Assembly (NCBI GenBank): GCA_052266715.1
Contig: JBQPRB010000001.1
DNA from: Jeotgalibaca sp052266715
GTDB taxonomy: Bacteria > Bacillota > Bacilli > Lactobacillales > Aerococcaceae
Direction: 5' to 3' (one strand)
DNA length: 64,000 bases
The first letter of the stretch is position 1. Every line of letters begins with the position of its first letter. Under the pieces are notes generated by a model. That model had not been told where the DNA came from, did not search any database, and saw nothing but the letters and a program-made list of their open reading frames with translations. Shown here one piece after another: positions 53,807 through 62,030 of this stretch. Both the position numbers and the translations under genes were made by a program.

Positions 53807-55189
53807 TTGCTAAATAGAATGGAAAGCTGGACCGCCTCACAAAAAATTGCCTCCAGTTTTGCGACCGTGATATTCATTGGTTCGCTTTTACTATCTTTAC
53901 CAATCAGTCAACTCCCGACCTCAAACGCTACTTATATAGATAATCTTTTCTCAGCTGTTTCGATGGTATGTGTGACGGGGTTGTTTACCGAGTCCATAGC
54001 GGATTCATATACGCTATTTGGGCAAATCGTTTCGATGATACTTATTCAAATCGGCGGGTTGGGACTGATGACCTTGATTGCTTACTTCATCACCCAAATT
54101 TCCAAACACAGAATTGGTTTCCGGAATAAACTTGCTGTCCAGGAGGGAATCAACCGCGGAGATGGGAAGGATTTCCGGACCTACATCGGCACCATCATCA
54201 AATATACAGCCGTTATCGAAGGAACAGGCATGCTTTTGCTTAGTTTATATTTTGTACCGGAATTTGGCTGGGCAAAAGGTTTGTTTACCTCCATGTTCCT
54301 GGCAATTTCCGCCTTTTGTAACGCGGGCTTTGACACGATGGGAAATATAAGTTTAATCGAATATGTTCACAACCCTCTCATTAACCTGGTTATTGCTGCC
54401 TTAGTTATTTTGGGCGGAATCGGGTTCTCGGTTTGGTTTGACGTTTCCAACATGGTCCATGCTTCCGTCAAAATGAAGCAAACACCGTCATTGATGCGTC
54501 GCCTACGTTCTTTAACCCTTCATACGCGTCTCGCCATTGCGATGACGGTGGTCCTCCTTGTGGGTGGAACATTTATGTTTCTCCTTCTGGAATATTCAAA
54601 CGACGCCACTATCGGCACTTTTTCTTTCGGGGAAAAAGTACTGGCGAGTTTCTTCCATACAATGACGATGCGGACTGCGGGTTTTGCAACTATTGATTAC
54701 ACAACCATCACCCCTATTTCCATGTTCATGAGTGTGATTACTATGTTCATTGGCGGTTCGCCTGGAGGGACGGCTGGTGGGATGAAAACAACCACATTCG
54801 CGATTGTCTTGTTGATGATTTATAATGAAATCAGAGGGCAAAATAATGTGAATGTGTTCAATCACACAATTCCACAAAATGTGGTGCGACAATCACTTAC
54901 GATTTTTATTGCTATGTCAGCTACGTTGGCACTGGGGACAAGTTTGTTATTAATGTTTAATCCGGACGTGAACCCATTGTATTTATTGTTCGAAGCTGTT
55001 TCGGCATTAGCGACTGTGGGTGTGTCAGCTAACCTCACCGTTACTTTGGAAATACCAAGTCAGTTTGTTATCATGTTTCTTATGTTTGCAGGCCGAATTG
55101 GTCCTATCACGTTAGTGGATAGTTTGGTTAGAAAAAATAGAATGGTTAAAGACATTGCCTATACAAAAGGCAACATTATCATTGGTTAG
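53807..55189 (+). CDS. ktrB: KtrB-type potassium uptake channel subunit, copy 2
   Basis: About 460 residues, clearly homologous along its length to the protein before it (SMVCVTGLFTES, HTMTMRTAGFATIDY, GGSPGGTAGGMKTTT). The start is TTG at 53807, nine bases after AAAGGGA; the overlapping ATG three codons upstream sits too close to the ribosome site. The ktrA gene is 12 bases downstream, so this copy is in the conventional ktrB-ktrA pair. Confidence 0.9.
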   Translation: MLNRMESWTASQKIASSFATVIFIGSLLLSLPISQLPTSNATYIDNLFSAVSMVCVTGLFTESIADSYTLFGQIVSMILIQIGGLGLMTLIAYFITQISKHRIGFRNKLAVQEGINRGDGKDFRTYIGTIIKYTAVIEGTGMLLLSLYFVPEFGWAKGLFTSMFLAISAFCNAGFDTMGNISLIEYVHNPLINLVIAALVILGGIGFSVWFDVSNMVHASVKMKQTPSLMRRLRSLTLHTRLAIAMTVVLLVGGTFMFLLLEYSNDATIGTFSFGEKVLASFFHTMTMRTAGFATIDYTTITPISMFMSVITMFIGGSPGGTAGGMKTTTFAIVLLMIYNEIRGQNNVNVFNHTIPQNVVRQSLTIFIAMSATLALGTSLLLMFNPDVNPLYLLFEAVSALATVGVSANLTVTLEIPSQFVIMFLMFAGRIGPITLVDSLVRKNRMVKDIAYTKGNIIIG

Positions 55190-55201
55190 GAGAGTCACGT
55201 T

Positions 55202-55870
55202 ATGAGTAAATTAATCGGCATCCTGGGACTGGGTATCTTTGGATCCACCATCGCCAAAACCTTGGCTGAGTTCGGTAGTGATGTTATTGCCATTGACATG
55301 GATCAGGATAATGTAAATCGCGTTGAACCTTATATTACTAAAGGGGTAGTCGGGGATTTCACTGATCTAGAACTATTGCGAACAATCGGTTTGGAAGACT
55401 GTGACGCGGTTGTTATCGCAACGGGAACCTATTTGGAAGCAAGTGTGCTGGGTGTTTTGAACTGCAAGAAATTGGGGATCAAACGTATCATTGCCAAAGC
55501 GAAAAACAAGAATTACCGTGAAGTATTGGAAGAAATTGGCTCGACCGTCGTGATTCAACCGGAAAAAGAAGCCGGTATTCGCGTGGCGAAAAACCTGTTA
55601 CGGACGAATATTGAAGATATTGTGCGTCTGGATGAGTCAACATCGGTGGTGGAATTCTATCCACCAGAGCGTTGGCTAGGTAAAACTTTAATCCAGTTAG
55701 ACCTACGTCGTAAATACGATATCAATATCATTGGCATGCGCCGTACTAAAAATGGCAAATTACTCGTTTCTTTTGATCCCAATGAACCCATTACTGAAGA
55801 TTTTGTTTTAGTGGGGATTACGGAATCCGACAAGTTCGAACAAGTCGATTACTTGAATCAATTAAATTAA
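55202..55870 (+). CDS. ktrA: KtrA potassium-channel gating subunit
   Basis: 222 residues. An RCK-N domain with GLGIFGSTIAKTL (nucleotide-binding glycine loop near residue 9) and acidic residue in AIDMDQ is followed by an RCK-C domain (about 140-222). An octameric ring binds ATP/ADP and, in relatives, c-di-AMP in the C-terminal domain, and gates KtrB. AGGAG precedes the ATG. Only one ktrA serves two ktrB genes here. Confidence 0.9.
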   Translation: MSKLIGILGLGIFGSTIAKTLAEFGSDVIAIDMDQDNVNRVEPYITKGVVGDFTDLELLRTIGLEDCDAVVIATGTYLEASVLGVLNCKKLGIKRIIAKAKNKNYREVLEEIGSTVVIQPEKEAGIRVAKNLLRTNIEDIVRLDESTSVVEFYPPERWLGKTLIQLDLRRKYDINIIGMRRTKNGKLLVSFDPNEPITEDFVLVGITESDKFEQVDYLNQLN

Positions 55871-55878
55871 TCATGTTG

Positions 55879-55917
55879 AAAAGCAGTTGGGAACTTATAA
55901 AGTTCTTAACTGCTTTT
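55879..55917 (+). terminator. Terminator of the ktr operon
   Basis: The stem AAGCAGTT-GGAACTT with its complement, then TTTTTATTTTG. Confidence 0.8.
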
Positions 55918-55922
55918 TATTT

Positions 55923-56270
55923 TGTGCATAACTGTTCAGTTTTCCACCTCTCCCCACAAGTTATGCACAGAAGTTATGCACATGTACACACGTTCGCTAC
56001 TATATTTAGGAACTATTTTTGATTTCAATCAAGATGTTGTTTTCTGAAAATATCACTCTCCCATGATAAAAAATAGTTATGCCCAGACAACTTTCACAAT
56101 CTTCAGGTTGTTTAATCAACGTTTGATACCGTTATTTCACAAGTCGAGTGGAGTTGTCAACATCGTTTGTGGAAAACTGTGGATAACTTTTTATCTTATA
56201 AACACCCGAATAACCGGCTTTCAAAAGGTTACTCACATGCTATTTATACTTTTCCTCCTATTTATCCACA
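55923..56270. promoter_or_regulatory. Cluster of five DnaA-box-like sites
   Basis: In a gap of 384 bases without a gene there are TGTGCATAA (55923), TTATGCACA (55961 and 55974), TGTGGATAA (56178) and TTATCCACA (56262). Two match the strict TTATCCACA box and three match the relaxed TTWTNCACA. No dnaA, dnaN or other origin genes are near, so this would be a titration or regulatory cluster rather than an origin. Confidence 0.5.
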
Positions 56271-56275
56271 AAAAA

Positions 56276-56312
56276 AGAAAAAAGACACTCGTGAGAGCAT
56301 CTTTTTCCACTA
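56276..56312 (-). terminator. Weak terminator after trkH
   Basis: On the minus strand a short hairpin with G-U pairs is followed by TCTTTTTTCTTTTTTT, directly after the stop codon. Confidence 0.5.
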
Positions 56313-57755
56313 TTTTTTCCATGTCCGTGGAGCGAATAGAATTAAGATCGGAAATATCTCCAATCTGCCGGCCAACATACTGAAGGAGAGAATAATTTTA
56401 GATAAATCATTCAATTCCGCAAAACTATGCGCGGGGCCCACTACTCCCAATGCCGGGCCAATATTATTGAAAGTGGCGGCAACCGCACTAAATCCCGATA
56501 GGAAATCCGGTGCGTCCAACGTTATCAATACAAGGATCCCGGCAAAAAGGAGGAAATAAATGACAAGGTAATTTGCAACACTATGCTTCGTATTTTTGTT
56601 TAATGATTTTTTATCATACAAGACTGTCACTATGCGGCTCGGATTGGCCATTCGTTTAATTTCCGCTACAAATATTTTTGCGTAAACAACGACACGTGAC
56701 ACCTTCAACCCACCAGCAGTGGAACCCGCACAGGCTCCCACAAACATCAACAGCAACAAAATCATCTGGGAAAACAGAGGCCATTGACCAAAATCAGCTG
56801 TTGAAAACCCGGTAGTCGTAATAATGGAAGAAACAGTGAAGAATACATCCCGAATGAGTTTTAAGATAGAATCATAGGTACTTAACAAATTGAGAGAAAT
56901 TAAGCCGATTGCCCCAATGACAATCCAGATATACCACTTCAATTCTTCACTTTGCCATACTTGTTTGAACTTCCCGATTAAAAAGAGATAAATAAGATTG
57001 AAATTTATCCCAAAGACCAACATCCCGAAGCCGATTACCCATTCGAAGTAAGGTGTTTCGTAAGGCGCAATACTCCCATTTCGAATCCCAAATCCTCCTG
57101 TACCAGCCACACCAAATGCATGGAGCAAGGAATCAAAGAAGCTCATGCCCCCGATATACAGGAGTAGCACGACAACCGCCGTCATAGCTAGGTAGATAAT
57201 ATAGAGTAGCCGGGCAGATGTAGATAATTTGGAAACCAGCTTTCCGAAGGTAGGACCTGGTGTTTCTGCCTTCATGATATTGACGGATTGGGAATCGATT
57301 TTTGGAAGGATAGCCAGGGCAAATACCAAAATCCCCATCCCACCGACCAGATGGGTAAAGCTGCGCCAGAACAAACTGGAATAGGCAAGTACTTCCACAT
57401 CCGTTAGAATACTGGAACCCGTCGTAGTAAAGCCACTGCTCGTTTCAAAAAAGGCATCCACCAAGGATGGAATATCCCCGTTAATGACAAAGGGCAGTCC
57501 ACCAAAAAAAGAAAACAGAATCCAGGACAATGCGACAATAACAAACCCTTCCCGGGCTGTCAGCCTTGTGTTGGTTGGCATTTTAAACGCCAATAATTGT
57601 CCCATAACCAACAAGAAAATAATAACCGCGAAGAAGCTCATTTTATAAATGGATGCTTCTTTATAAATAAAGCTCACAATCAATGGAAGAATCAAGAGAA
57701 GCGCTTCGACTTGCAATAATCGTCCAACTACATAACGAACAATTTGTTTATTCAA
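56310..57755 (-). CDS. trkH: TrkH-type potassium uptake channel subunit
   Basis: 481 residues with the TrkH fold. Pore loops include SSGFTTTGSSIL, VAGTGGFGIRNG and SSIITTTGFSTADF; CAGSTAGGLK forms the gate loop. It is longer at the N-terminus than the KtrB proteins, with two extra helices. The start is TTG at 57755, nine bases after GGGGG and directly following trkA. It forms a K+ channel controlled by TrkA. Confidence 0.9.
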   Translation of the reverse strand: MNKQIVRYVVGRLLQVEALLLILPLIVSFIYKEASIYKMSFFAVIIFLLVMGQLLAFKMPTNTRLTAREGFVIVALSWILFSFFGGLPFVINGDIPSLVDAFFETSSGFTTTGSSILTDVEVLAYSSLFWRSFTHLVGGMGILVFALAILPKIDSQSVNIMKAETPGPTFGKLVSKLSTSARLLYIIYLAMTAVVVLLLYIGGMSFFDSLLHAFGVAGTGGFGIRNGSIAPYETPYFEWVIGFGMLVFGINFNLIYLFLIGKFKQVWQSEELKWYIWIVIGAIGLISLNLLSTYDSILKLIRDVFFTVSSIITTTGFSTADFGQWPLFSQMILLLLMFVGACAGSTAGGLKVSRVVVYAKIFVAEIKRMANPSRIVTVLYDKKSLNKNTKHSVANYLVIYFLLFAGILVLITLDAPDFLSGFSAVAATFNNIGPALGVVGPAHSFAELNDLSKIILSFSMLAGRLEIFPILILFAPRTWKK

Positions 57756-57767
57756 ACTGGCATCCCC

Positions 57768-59120
57768 CTATTTTAAAATATCATCAATATCATCGAAATA
57801 TTTTTCTTTGGTGATGATAATGACCTGATCCGAAGGTTGAATGCTATCTTGTCCTGTCGGGATGATTAATTTACGGTTACGGATAATATAGGCAACCAAC
57901 AGGTTTTCCTTGGTCGCAAGTTTTTCCAAAGGAATGCCAACTGCCTTACTACCGCTTTTGACTTTGAACTGAATGGCTTCTACTTCGTTGTTGGCGAGAC
58001 GATACAACGCCTCGACATCCGACACCGACGTATTGCCTAAGCTACGCACAAAGCGCAGAATGGAGTTGGCGATGACGCGCTTGGGCGTGATGATGGACTC
58101 CATTCCTAATGAATCAAAAATTTTCAACAAAATCTCCCGGTTTACCTTGGTAACGACTTTATCAACATTTTGTTGTAGGGCATAGAGGGAGGCAATAATA
58201 TTCTCCTCATCTACCCCGGTCAAACTGATAAAAGCACTATAATTTTCAATGCCTTCTTGTTTCAGGACATCTTGATCCGTACCGTCACCGAGAATGATTT
58301 CCACATCGGGATAGCTCGCGCTTAAGTCTTCCGCGATTTCTCGATTTCGTTCAATGACTTTTATGGCCATATGGTGGTCTTTGAGCACATCCAACAGATA
58401 ATACGTTAAACGTCCGCCCCCAATAATTAAAACAGACTGAACGTCTCTTGTTTTACGGCGAATCTTTTTATAGAACTTACGAATGGTGGCTTTATTTCCC
58501 AAAACAAATATATGATCACCGATACGAATTGTATTTTGACCGGATGGGATAAACGTCTCGTCCTTACGACGAATGGTACAAACAAGAACATCACCATATC
58601 GCGTTCTAAAATCATTCAAGGACATATTTGCCATAGGGCTGTCATTTCGAACCTCTAATTCAATCAATTCAACCTGGTCTTTAGCAAACGACTGGATGCT
58701 CAATATATTTGGAAATTTAATAATTCTGGCAATGCTTCGGGCTGATTCCATTTCCGGGTTAATCATCAGATTCACTCCGAGACTTTCACGGAAAGAATCA
58801 AAATGTCTGGAATATTCTGGATTACGAACACGTGCAATGGTATATTTAGCACCTAATTTCTGGGCCAAGATACACGCCATAATGTTTACTTCATCTTGCG
58901 GTGTAACTGCAATAAAAATATTGCTATTCTCAACACCTGCTTCTTTTTGAATATCGATGCTCGCCCCATTTCCGACAATACCGGAAATATCAACTTGGTT
59001 AATAAGTTGTTCAAGACGCATTTCGTTTTTTTCAATGATGATAATATCATTTTCGTCAGTCGCAAGTTCCGCGCATAGGACGGAACCGACTTTACCGCCA
59101 CCTGCGATGATAATCTTCAT
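57768..59120 (-). CDS. trkA: TrkA potassium-channel regulatory subunit
   Basis: 450 residues with two RCK-N/RCK-C units: GGGKVGSVLCAELA near residue 7 and LIIGGGRLTYYLLDVL near 230, each followed by a TrkA-C domain. Such double-RCK proteins bind NAD(H) and form a ring under TrkH. A TTG extends the frame six codons upstream, but AGAGGA lies eight bases before the ATG at 59120. It is co-transcribed with trkH. Confidence 0.92.
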   Translation of the reverse strand: MKIIIAGGGKVGSVLCAELATDENDIIIIEKNEMRLEQLINQVDISGIVGNGASIDIQKEAGVENSNIFIAVTPQDEVNIMACILAQKLGAKYTIARVRNPEYSRHFDSFRESLGVNLMINPEMESARSIARIIKFPNILSIQSFAKDQVELIELEVRNDSPMANMSLNDFRTRYGDVLVCTIRRKDETFIPSGQNTIRIGDHIFVLGNKATIRKFYKKIRRKTRDVQSVLIIGGGRLTYYLLDVLKDHHMAIKVIERNREIAEDLSASYPDVEIILGDGTDQDVLKQEGIENYSAFISLTGVDEENIIASLYALQQNVDKVVTKVNREILLKIFDSLGMESIITPKRVIANSILRFVRSLGNTSVSDVEALYRLANNEVEAIQFKVKSGSKAVGIPLEKLATKENLLVAYIIRNRKLIIPTGQDSIQPSDQVIIITKEKYFDDIDDILK

Positions 59121-59198
59121 GCCAATCTTCCTCTCCAATCACACAATATGTGTATTATGACATAACCATGGCACGTTTTTCATCTATTTTAATAAGAA

Positions 59199-59370
59199 AA
59201 ATGGTTTGTTTATTTCTTGAATTTGGTTATTAAACCATTTGAGTGTTAATTTTTTCTTGAAATGGTTTAATTAACCATTATTAAACCATTTGACCGCAAT
59301 TTTTTCCTTGAAATGGTTTTATTAATCATTATTAAACCATTTGGATCTAAATCCATCGACTAAATGGTTT
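59199..59370 (+). repeat. Alternating-word array 5 (AAATGGTTT/AAACCATTT)
   Basis: AAATGGTTT at 59199, 59260, 59311 and 59362; AAACCATTT at 59232, 59283 and 59334. After the first step every same-strand spacing is 51; alternate spacings are 23 and 28. The units form 12-bp hairpins (AAATGGTTTAAT/ATTAAACCATTT). It lies in the divergent gap between trkA and the plus-strand Glu-rich gene. Confidence 0.85.
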
Positions 59371-59553
59371 AATTACTCATAATGGGTTGTTTCATGAGAT
59401 TACACGACTGACTGTTCAATTTTGGGATCTGAGATGACGTAATTCAGAAAATAGCTTATAATAAAGTTGTAAGCGATTCCATTAATGAAAGGTAGGTTTA
59501 GATCAGGATGCCAAATATCTCGTTCATTCGTTTTCTCAATAGGAGGGAAAGTT

Positions 59554-60180
59554 ATGCAAACATACTTATTATTGACTGCACTTATTGGAATTTCTATTTC
59601 CGGGGGCACTTTATCGGGTGGTTCAATGGAACGTATCAGCGCCATGGCATACCTGACCGAGCCCCCTTTAGTTGAAGAAGTTATTGTAATCGAAGAATCT
59701 TATTTACCTGAAGAAGATATATATATAGAAGAGTCTGAAGCGGAAGTCGAAGCAGTGATTGAAGCGGAACCTGAAGAAGAAAGTGTTGCGGAAATTATTG
59801 AGGAAAGTGTCGAGGTTGTTGAAGAAGTTGTTTCAACTGAAATAGTTGTCGAAGAGGAATCAGAATCGGAGGAACCTGTAACATTTAACCAGACCGATCA
59901 AAGCGATGTGGCGGAAGTGGAATCCGTTCAACCTGAAATTTCTGAAGAAGAATCGGTTGAAGATCAAGAGACACTCGGATTAGCAGCTATCATTGCTGCT
60001 TATGGGTTAACGGACTATGACTTCTTTATGGTCTCCTCTCCATCCTACAATGTTTACCAGTATGACTTTTATGCTGACTCCCCTGATGGCACTCATGTCA
60101 ATCTCATCGGTATCTATCGATATGATGCAACTGAACAAACTACCTTACACATGAACCTTATAACAGGGGTATGGGAGTAG
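59554..60180 (+). CDS. Glu-rich protein with hydrophobic N-terminus and small C-terminal domain
   Basis: About 208 residues. The hydrophobic N-terminus (MQTYLLLTALIGISISGG) lacks the positive charges of a normal signal peptide. A low-complexity stretch very rich in Glu, Val and Ser runs from about 35 to 135 (EESVEVVEEVVS type). A C-terminal domain of about 60 residues follows, with several aromatics (YGLTDYDFFMVSSPSYNVYQ). Not recognised. AGGAGG seven bases before the ATG at 59554. Confidence 0.65.
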   Translation: MQTYLLLTALIGISISGGTLSGGSMERISAMAYLTEPPLVEEVIVIEESYLPEEDIYIEESEAEVEAVIEAEPEEESVAEIIEESVEVVEEVVSTEIVVEEESESEEPVTFNQTDQSDVAEVESVQPEISEEESVEDQETLGLAAIIAAYGLTDYDFFMVSSPSYNVYQYDFYADSPDGTHVNLIGIYRYDATEQTTLHMNLITGVWE

Positions 60181-60189
60181 AAATAACTG

Positions 60190-60220
60190 TACCGGCTCAA
60201 AATTTGAGCCGGTATTTTTT
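60190..60220 (+). terminator. Terminator after the Glu-rich gene
   Basis: The stem ACCGGCTCAAA/TTTGAGCCGGT followed by ATTTTTT. Confidence 0.85.
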
Positions 60221-60224
60221 GATA

Positions 60225-61124
60225 TTAAACAATCCTATGGGTCTTATCCTGTTTTCCGGTCATCGGAATAACCGATTCCTGCGAGCATGGCATGGCGGAT
60301 TGAATCGCCTTGCCGTCTTTGGTATAGGTGATAACCCGGTAAAATGGATCATGATAAAATATAAAGGCATACTCATTAGCAAGTGCTTCTTCCATCCACT
60401 TTTTCTTCGCCGCAATGGAATCCATTGGGTAATCGTCGACGCCACCAACCCAAAGCGGATTCGTTTGGACAGATGTGATTAAAAGGTCGGCCATATGTAA
60501 GAGTGTTTTGTCCTGTTGTTCAAAACGAATCAGGGAATGACCACGGCTATGGCCACCAGTATGAATCATGGTGATGCCCGGAGCCACTTCCAACCTTTCA
60601 CCAAACGTTTGGACTTGATGTTGAATCGGTTCCCAGTTTTCCTTTAAGTAGGCGTTACGTGTCCGATCTGATGGGTTCCTGACGTCATCCCATTCTTTTT
60701 CTTGCACATAAATGATGGCATTCGGATAGGTAGAATGGAGCTTCCCTTCTTCCAAGAAAGTCAGGCCGCCTGCATGATCGTTGTGCATATGCGTCATCAT
60801 GACTACATCAATATCTTCACGCGTTAAATCAAGGGTGCTCAGACTCGACGCTATATTTCCTATCCTTTGAATGCCGTTATTCCGTTTTGCTTTTTCGTCC
60901 ATCTTGTCCGGTCCCAGACTTGCATCAATCAGGTAATTTTTTCCGTGATACTGAACTAAAATGGGATCCGTTTTTGCTGGAATACGATTTTGTTCATCTG
61001 AAGGATAGTACCGACTCCAAACAGCCTTTGGAACGGGTCCAAATATAATTCCCCCATCACTTAACATCGTCGTCCCATCCAGCCAAGTAAAAACCATGTC
61101 ATGAAATGTATAGGTGTCCGCCAT
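60225..61124 (-). CDS. MBL-fold hydrolase, YtnP-like N-acyl-homoserine-lactone lactonase
   Basis: 299 residues. The zinc ligands HMHNDH (motif HxHxDH) lie near residue 112, with further histidines in GGHSRGH near 195 and FYHDPF near 257. The opening VFTWLDGTTMLSDGGIIFGPVPKAVW resembles B. subtilis YtnP, a lactonase reported to interfere with quorum signalling. The lactone substrate is inferred. Strong ribosome site before the ATG. Confidence 0.85.
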   Translation of the reverse strand: MADTYTFHDMVFTWLDGTTMLSDGGIIFGPVPKAVWSRYYPSDEQNRIPAKTDPILVQYHGKNYLIDASLGPDKMDEKAKRNNGIQRIGNIASSLSTLDLTREDIDVVMMTHMHNDHAGGLTFLEEGKLHSTYPNAIIYVQEKEWDDVRNPSDRTRNAYLKENWEPIQHQVQTFGERLEVAPGITMIHTGGHSRGHSLIRFEQQDKTLLHMADLLITSVQTNPLWVGGVDDYPMDSIAAKKKWMEEALANEYAFIFYHDPFYRVITYTKDGKAIQSAMPCSQESVIPMTGKQDKTHRIV

Positions 61125-61159
61125 CTTTTCACTCCTTCTCTTCTATGCATTATATAATA

Positions 61160-61208
61160 AAAGCCATACAGCCACATTCAAAAAATGAATGACGGACCGT
61201 ACGGCTTT
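61160..61208 (-). terminator. Terminator of the acyl-CoA operon
   Basis: The stem AAAGCCGTACGG with CTGTATGGCTTT (G-U pairs) and a T run on the minus strand, just after the crotonase stop codon. Confidence 0.7.
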
Positions 61209-61211
61209 AAA

Positions 61212-61997
61212 TTATTGTCTTTTAAATGAAGCAGCACGTTTTTCAATGAAAGCTTGCATGCCTTCTTTTTGGTCCTGCGTACTGAAGAGGAAACTAAAGG
61301 CATTCTCTTCCAACGTCAACGCGTCGCTAACGGGCATTTCATAACTGGTATTAACCGTACGTTTGGCATTTTCGACGGCAAGTGGTGCGTTACGAACAAT
61401 ATCAGATGCCATCAAACGCGCCTCGTCCAACAAGTTTTCCGGTTCAACGACACGGTTGAAAAGCCCGACACGGAGTGCTTCGTCCGCTTTGATGGTCCGC
61501 CCGGTAAAGATATATTCCTTCGCTCGGGATAAACCGACAATACGACTGAGACGTTTTGTCGATCCAAATCCGGGAATTACCCCGATTTTCACTTCCGGCT
61601 GTCCCACACGGGCATTGGTAGAAGCAATGCGAATATCGCAAGCGAGTGCCAATTCTAAACCACCGCCGAGCGCGAAACCATTGATAGCTGCTATCACAGG
61701 CTGACGCAAATCAGCGATTTTAGAGAAAACAGTATTCCCCAATGTCGAAAACGTATGTGCTTCGATTGTATTTTTCGCCAGCATTTCGTTAATGTCTGCT
61801 CCAGCTACGAATGATTTATCCCCCGCTCCCGTGATAATTAAAACACGAATCGCCTCACTACGTGCGATGCTATCAAGAGCCCGTGCTAATTCGGTTAGTA
61901 CTTCTGTATTTAAGGTATTAAGCGATTGGGGACGATTGATCGTCAATAAGCCAATCCCTTTTTCTACTTTTAATAAGAGGGTATTAAACTTCTCCAT
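61212..61997 (-). CDS. Enoyl-CoA hydratase/crotonase
   Basis: 261 residues of the crotonase fold. The oxyanion-hole sequences AGADINEM near residue 62 and GGGLELALACD near 105 are present, and the general-acid/base glutamates fit QPEVKIGVIPGFGSTKRL. It hydrates trans-enoyl-CoA to 3-hydroxyacyl-CoA. It is the last gene of an operon with an acyl-CoA dehydrogenase and a thiolase. AAGGAG is seven bases before the ATG at 61997. Confidence 0.88.
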   Translation of the reverse strand: MEKFNTLLLKVEKGIGLLTINRPQSLNTLNTEVLTELARALDSIARSEAIRVLIITGAGDKSFVAGADINEMLAKNTIEAHTFSTLGNTVFSKIADLRQPVIAAINGFALGGGLELALACDIRIASTNARVGQPEVKIGVIPGFGSTKRLSRIVGLSRAKEYIFTGRTIKADEALRVGLFNRVVEPENLLDEARLMASDIVRNAPLAVENAKRTVNTSYEMPVSDALTLEENAFSFLFSTQDQKEGMQAFIEKRAASFKRQ

Positions 61998-62030
61998 GAG
62001 CTCTCTCCTTACTTGCATCCATTAAGGCGA

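Noticed and set aside
55923..56270. Chromosomal replication origin
   Set aside because: DnaA-like boxes are present but no dnaA, dnaN, gyrB or AT-rich unwinding element accompanies them.
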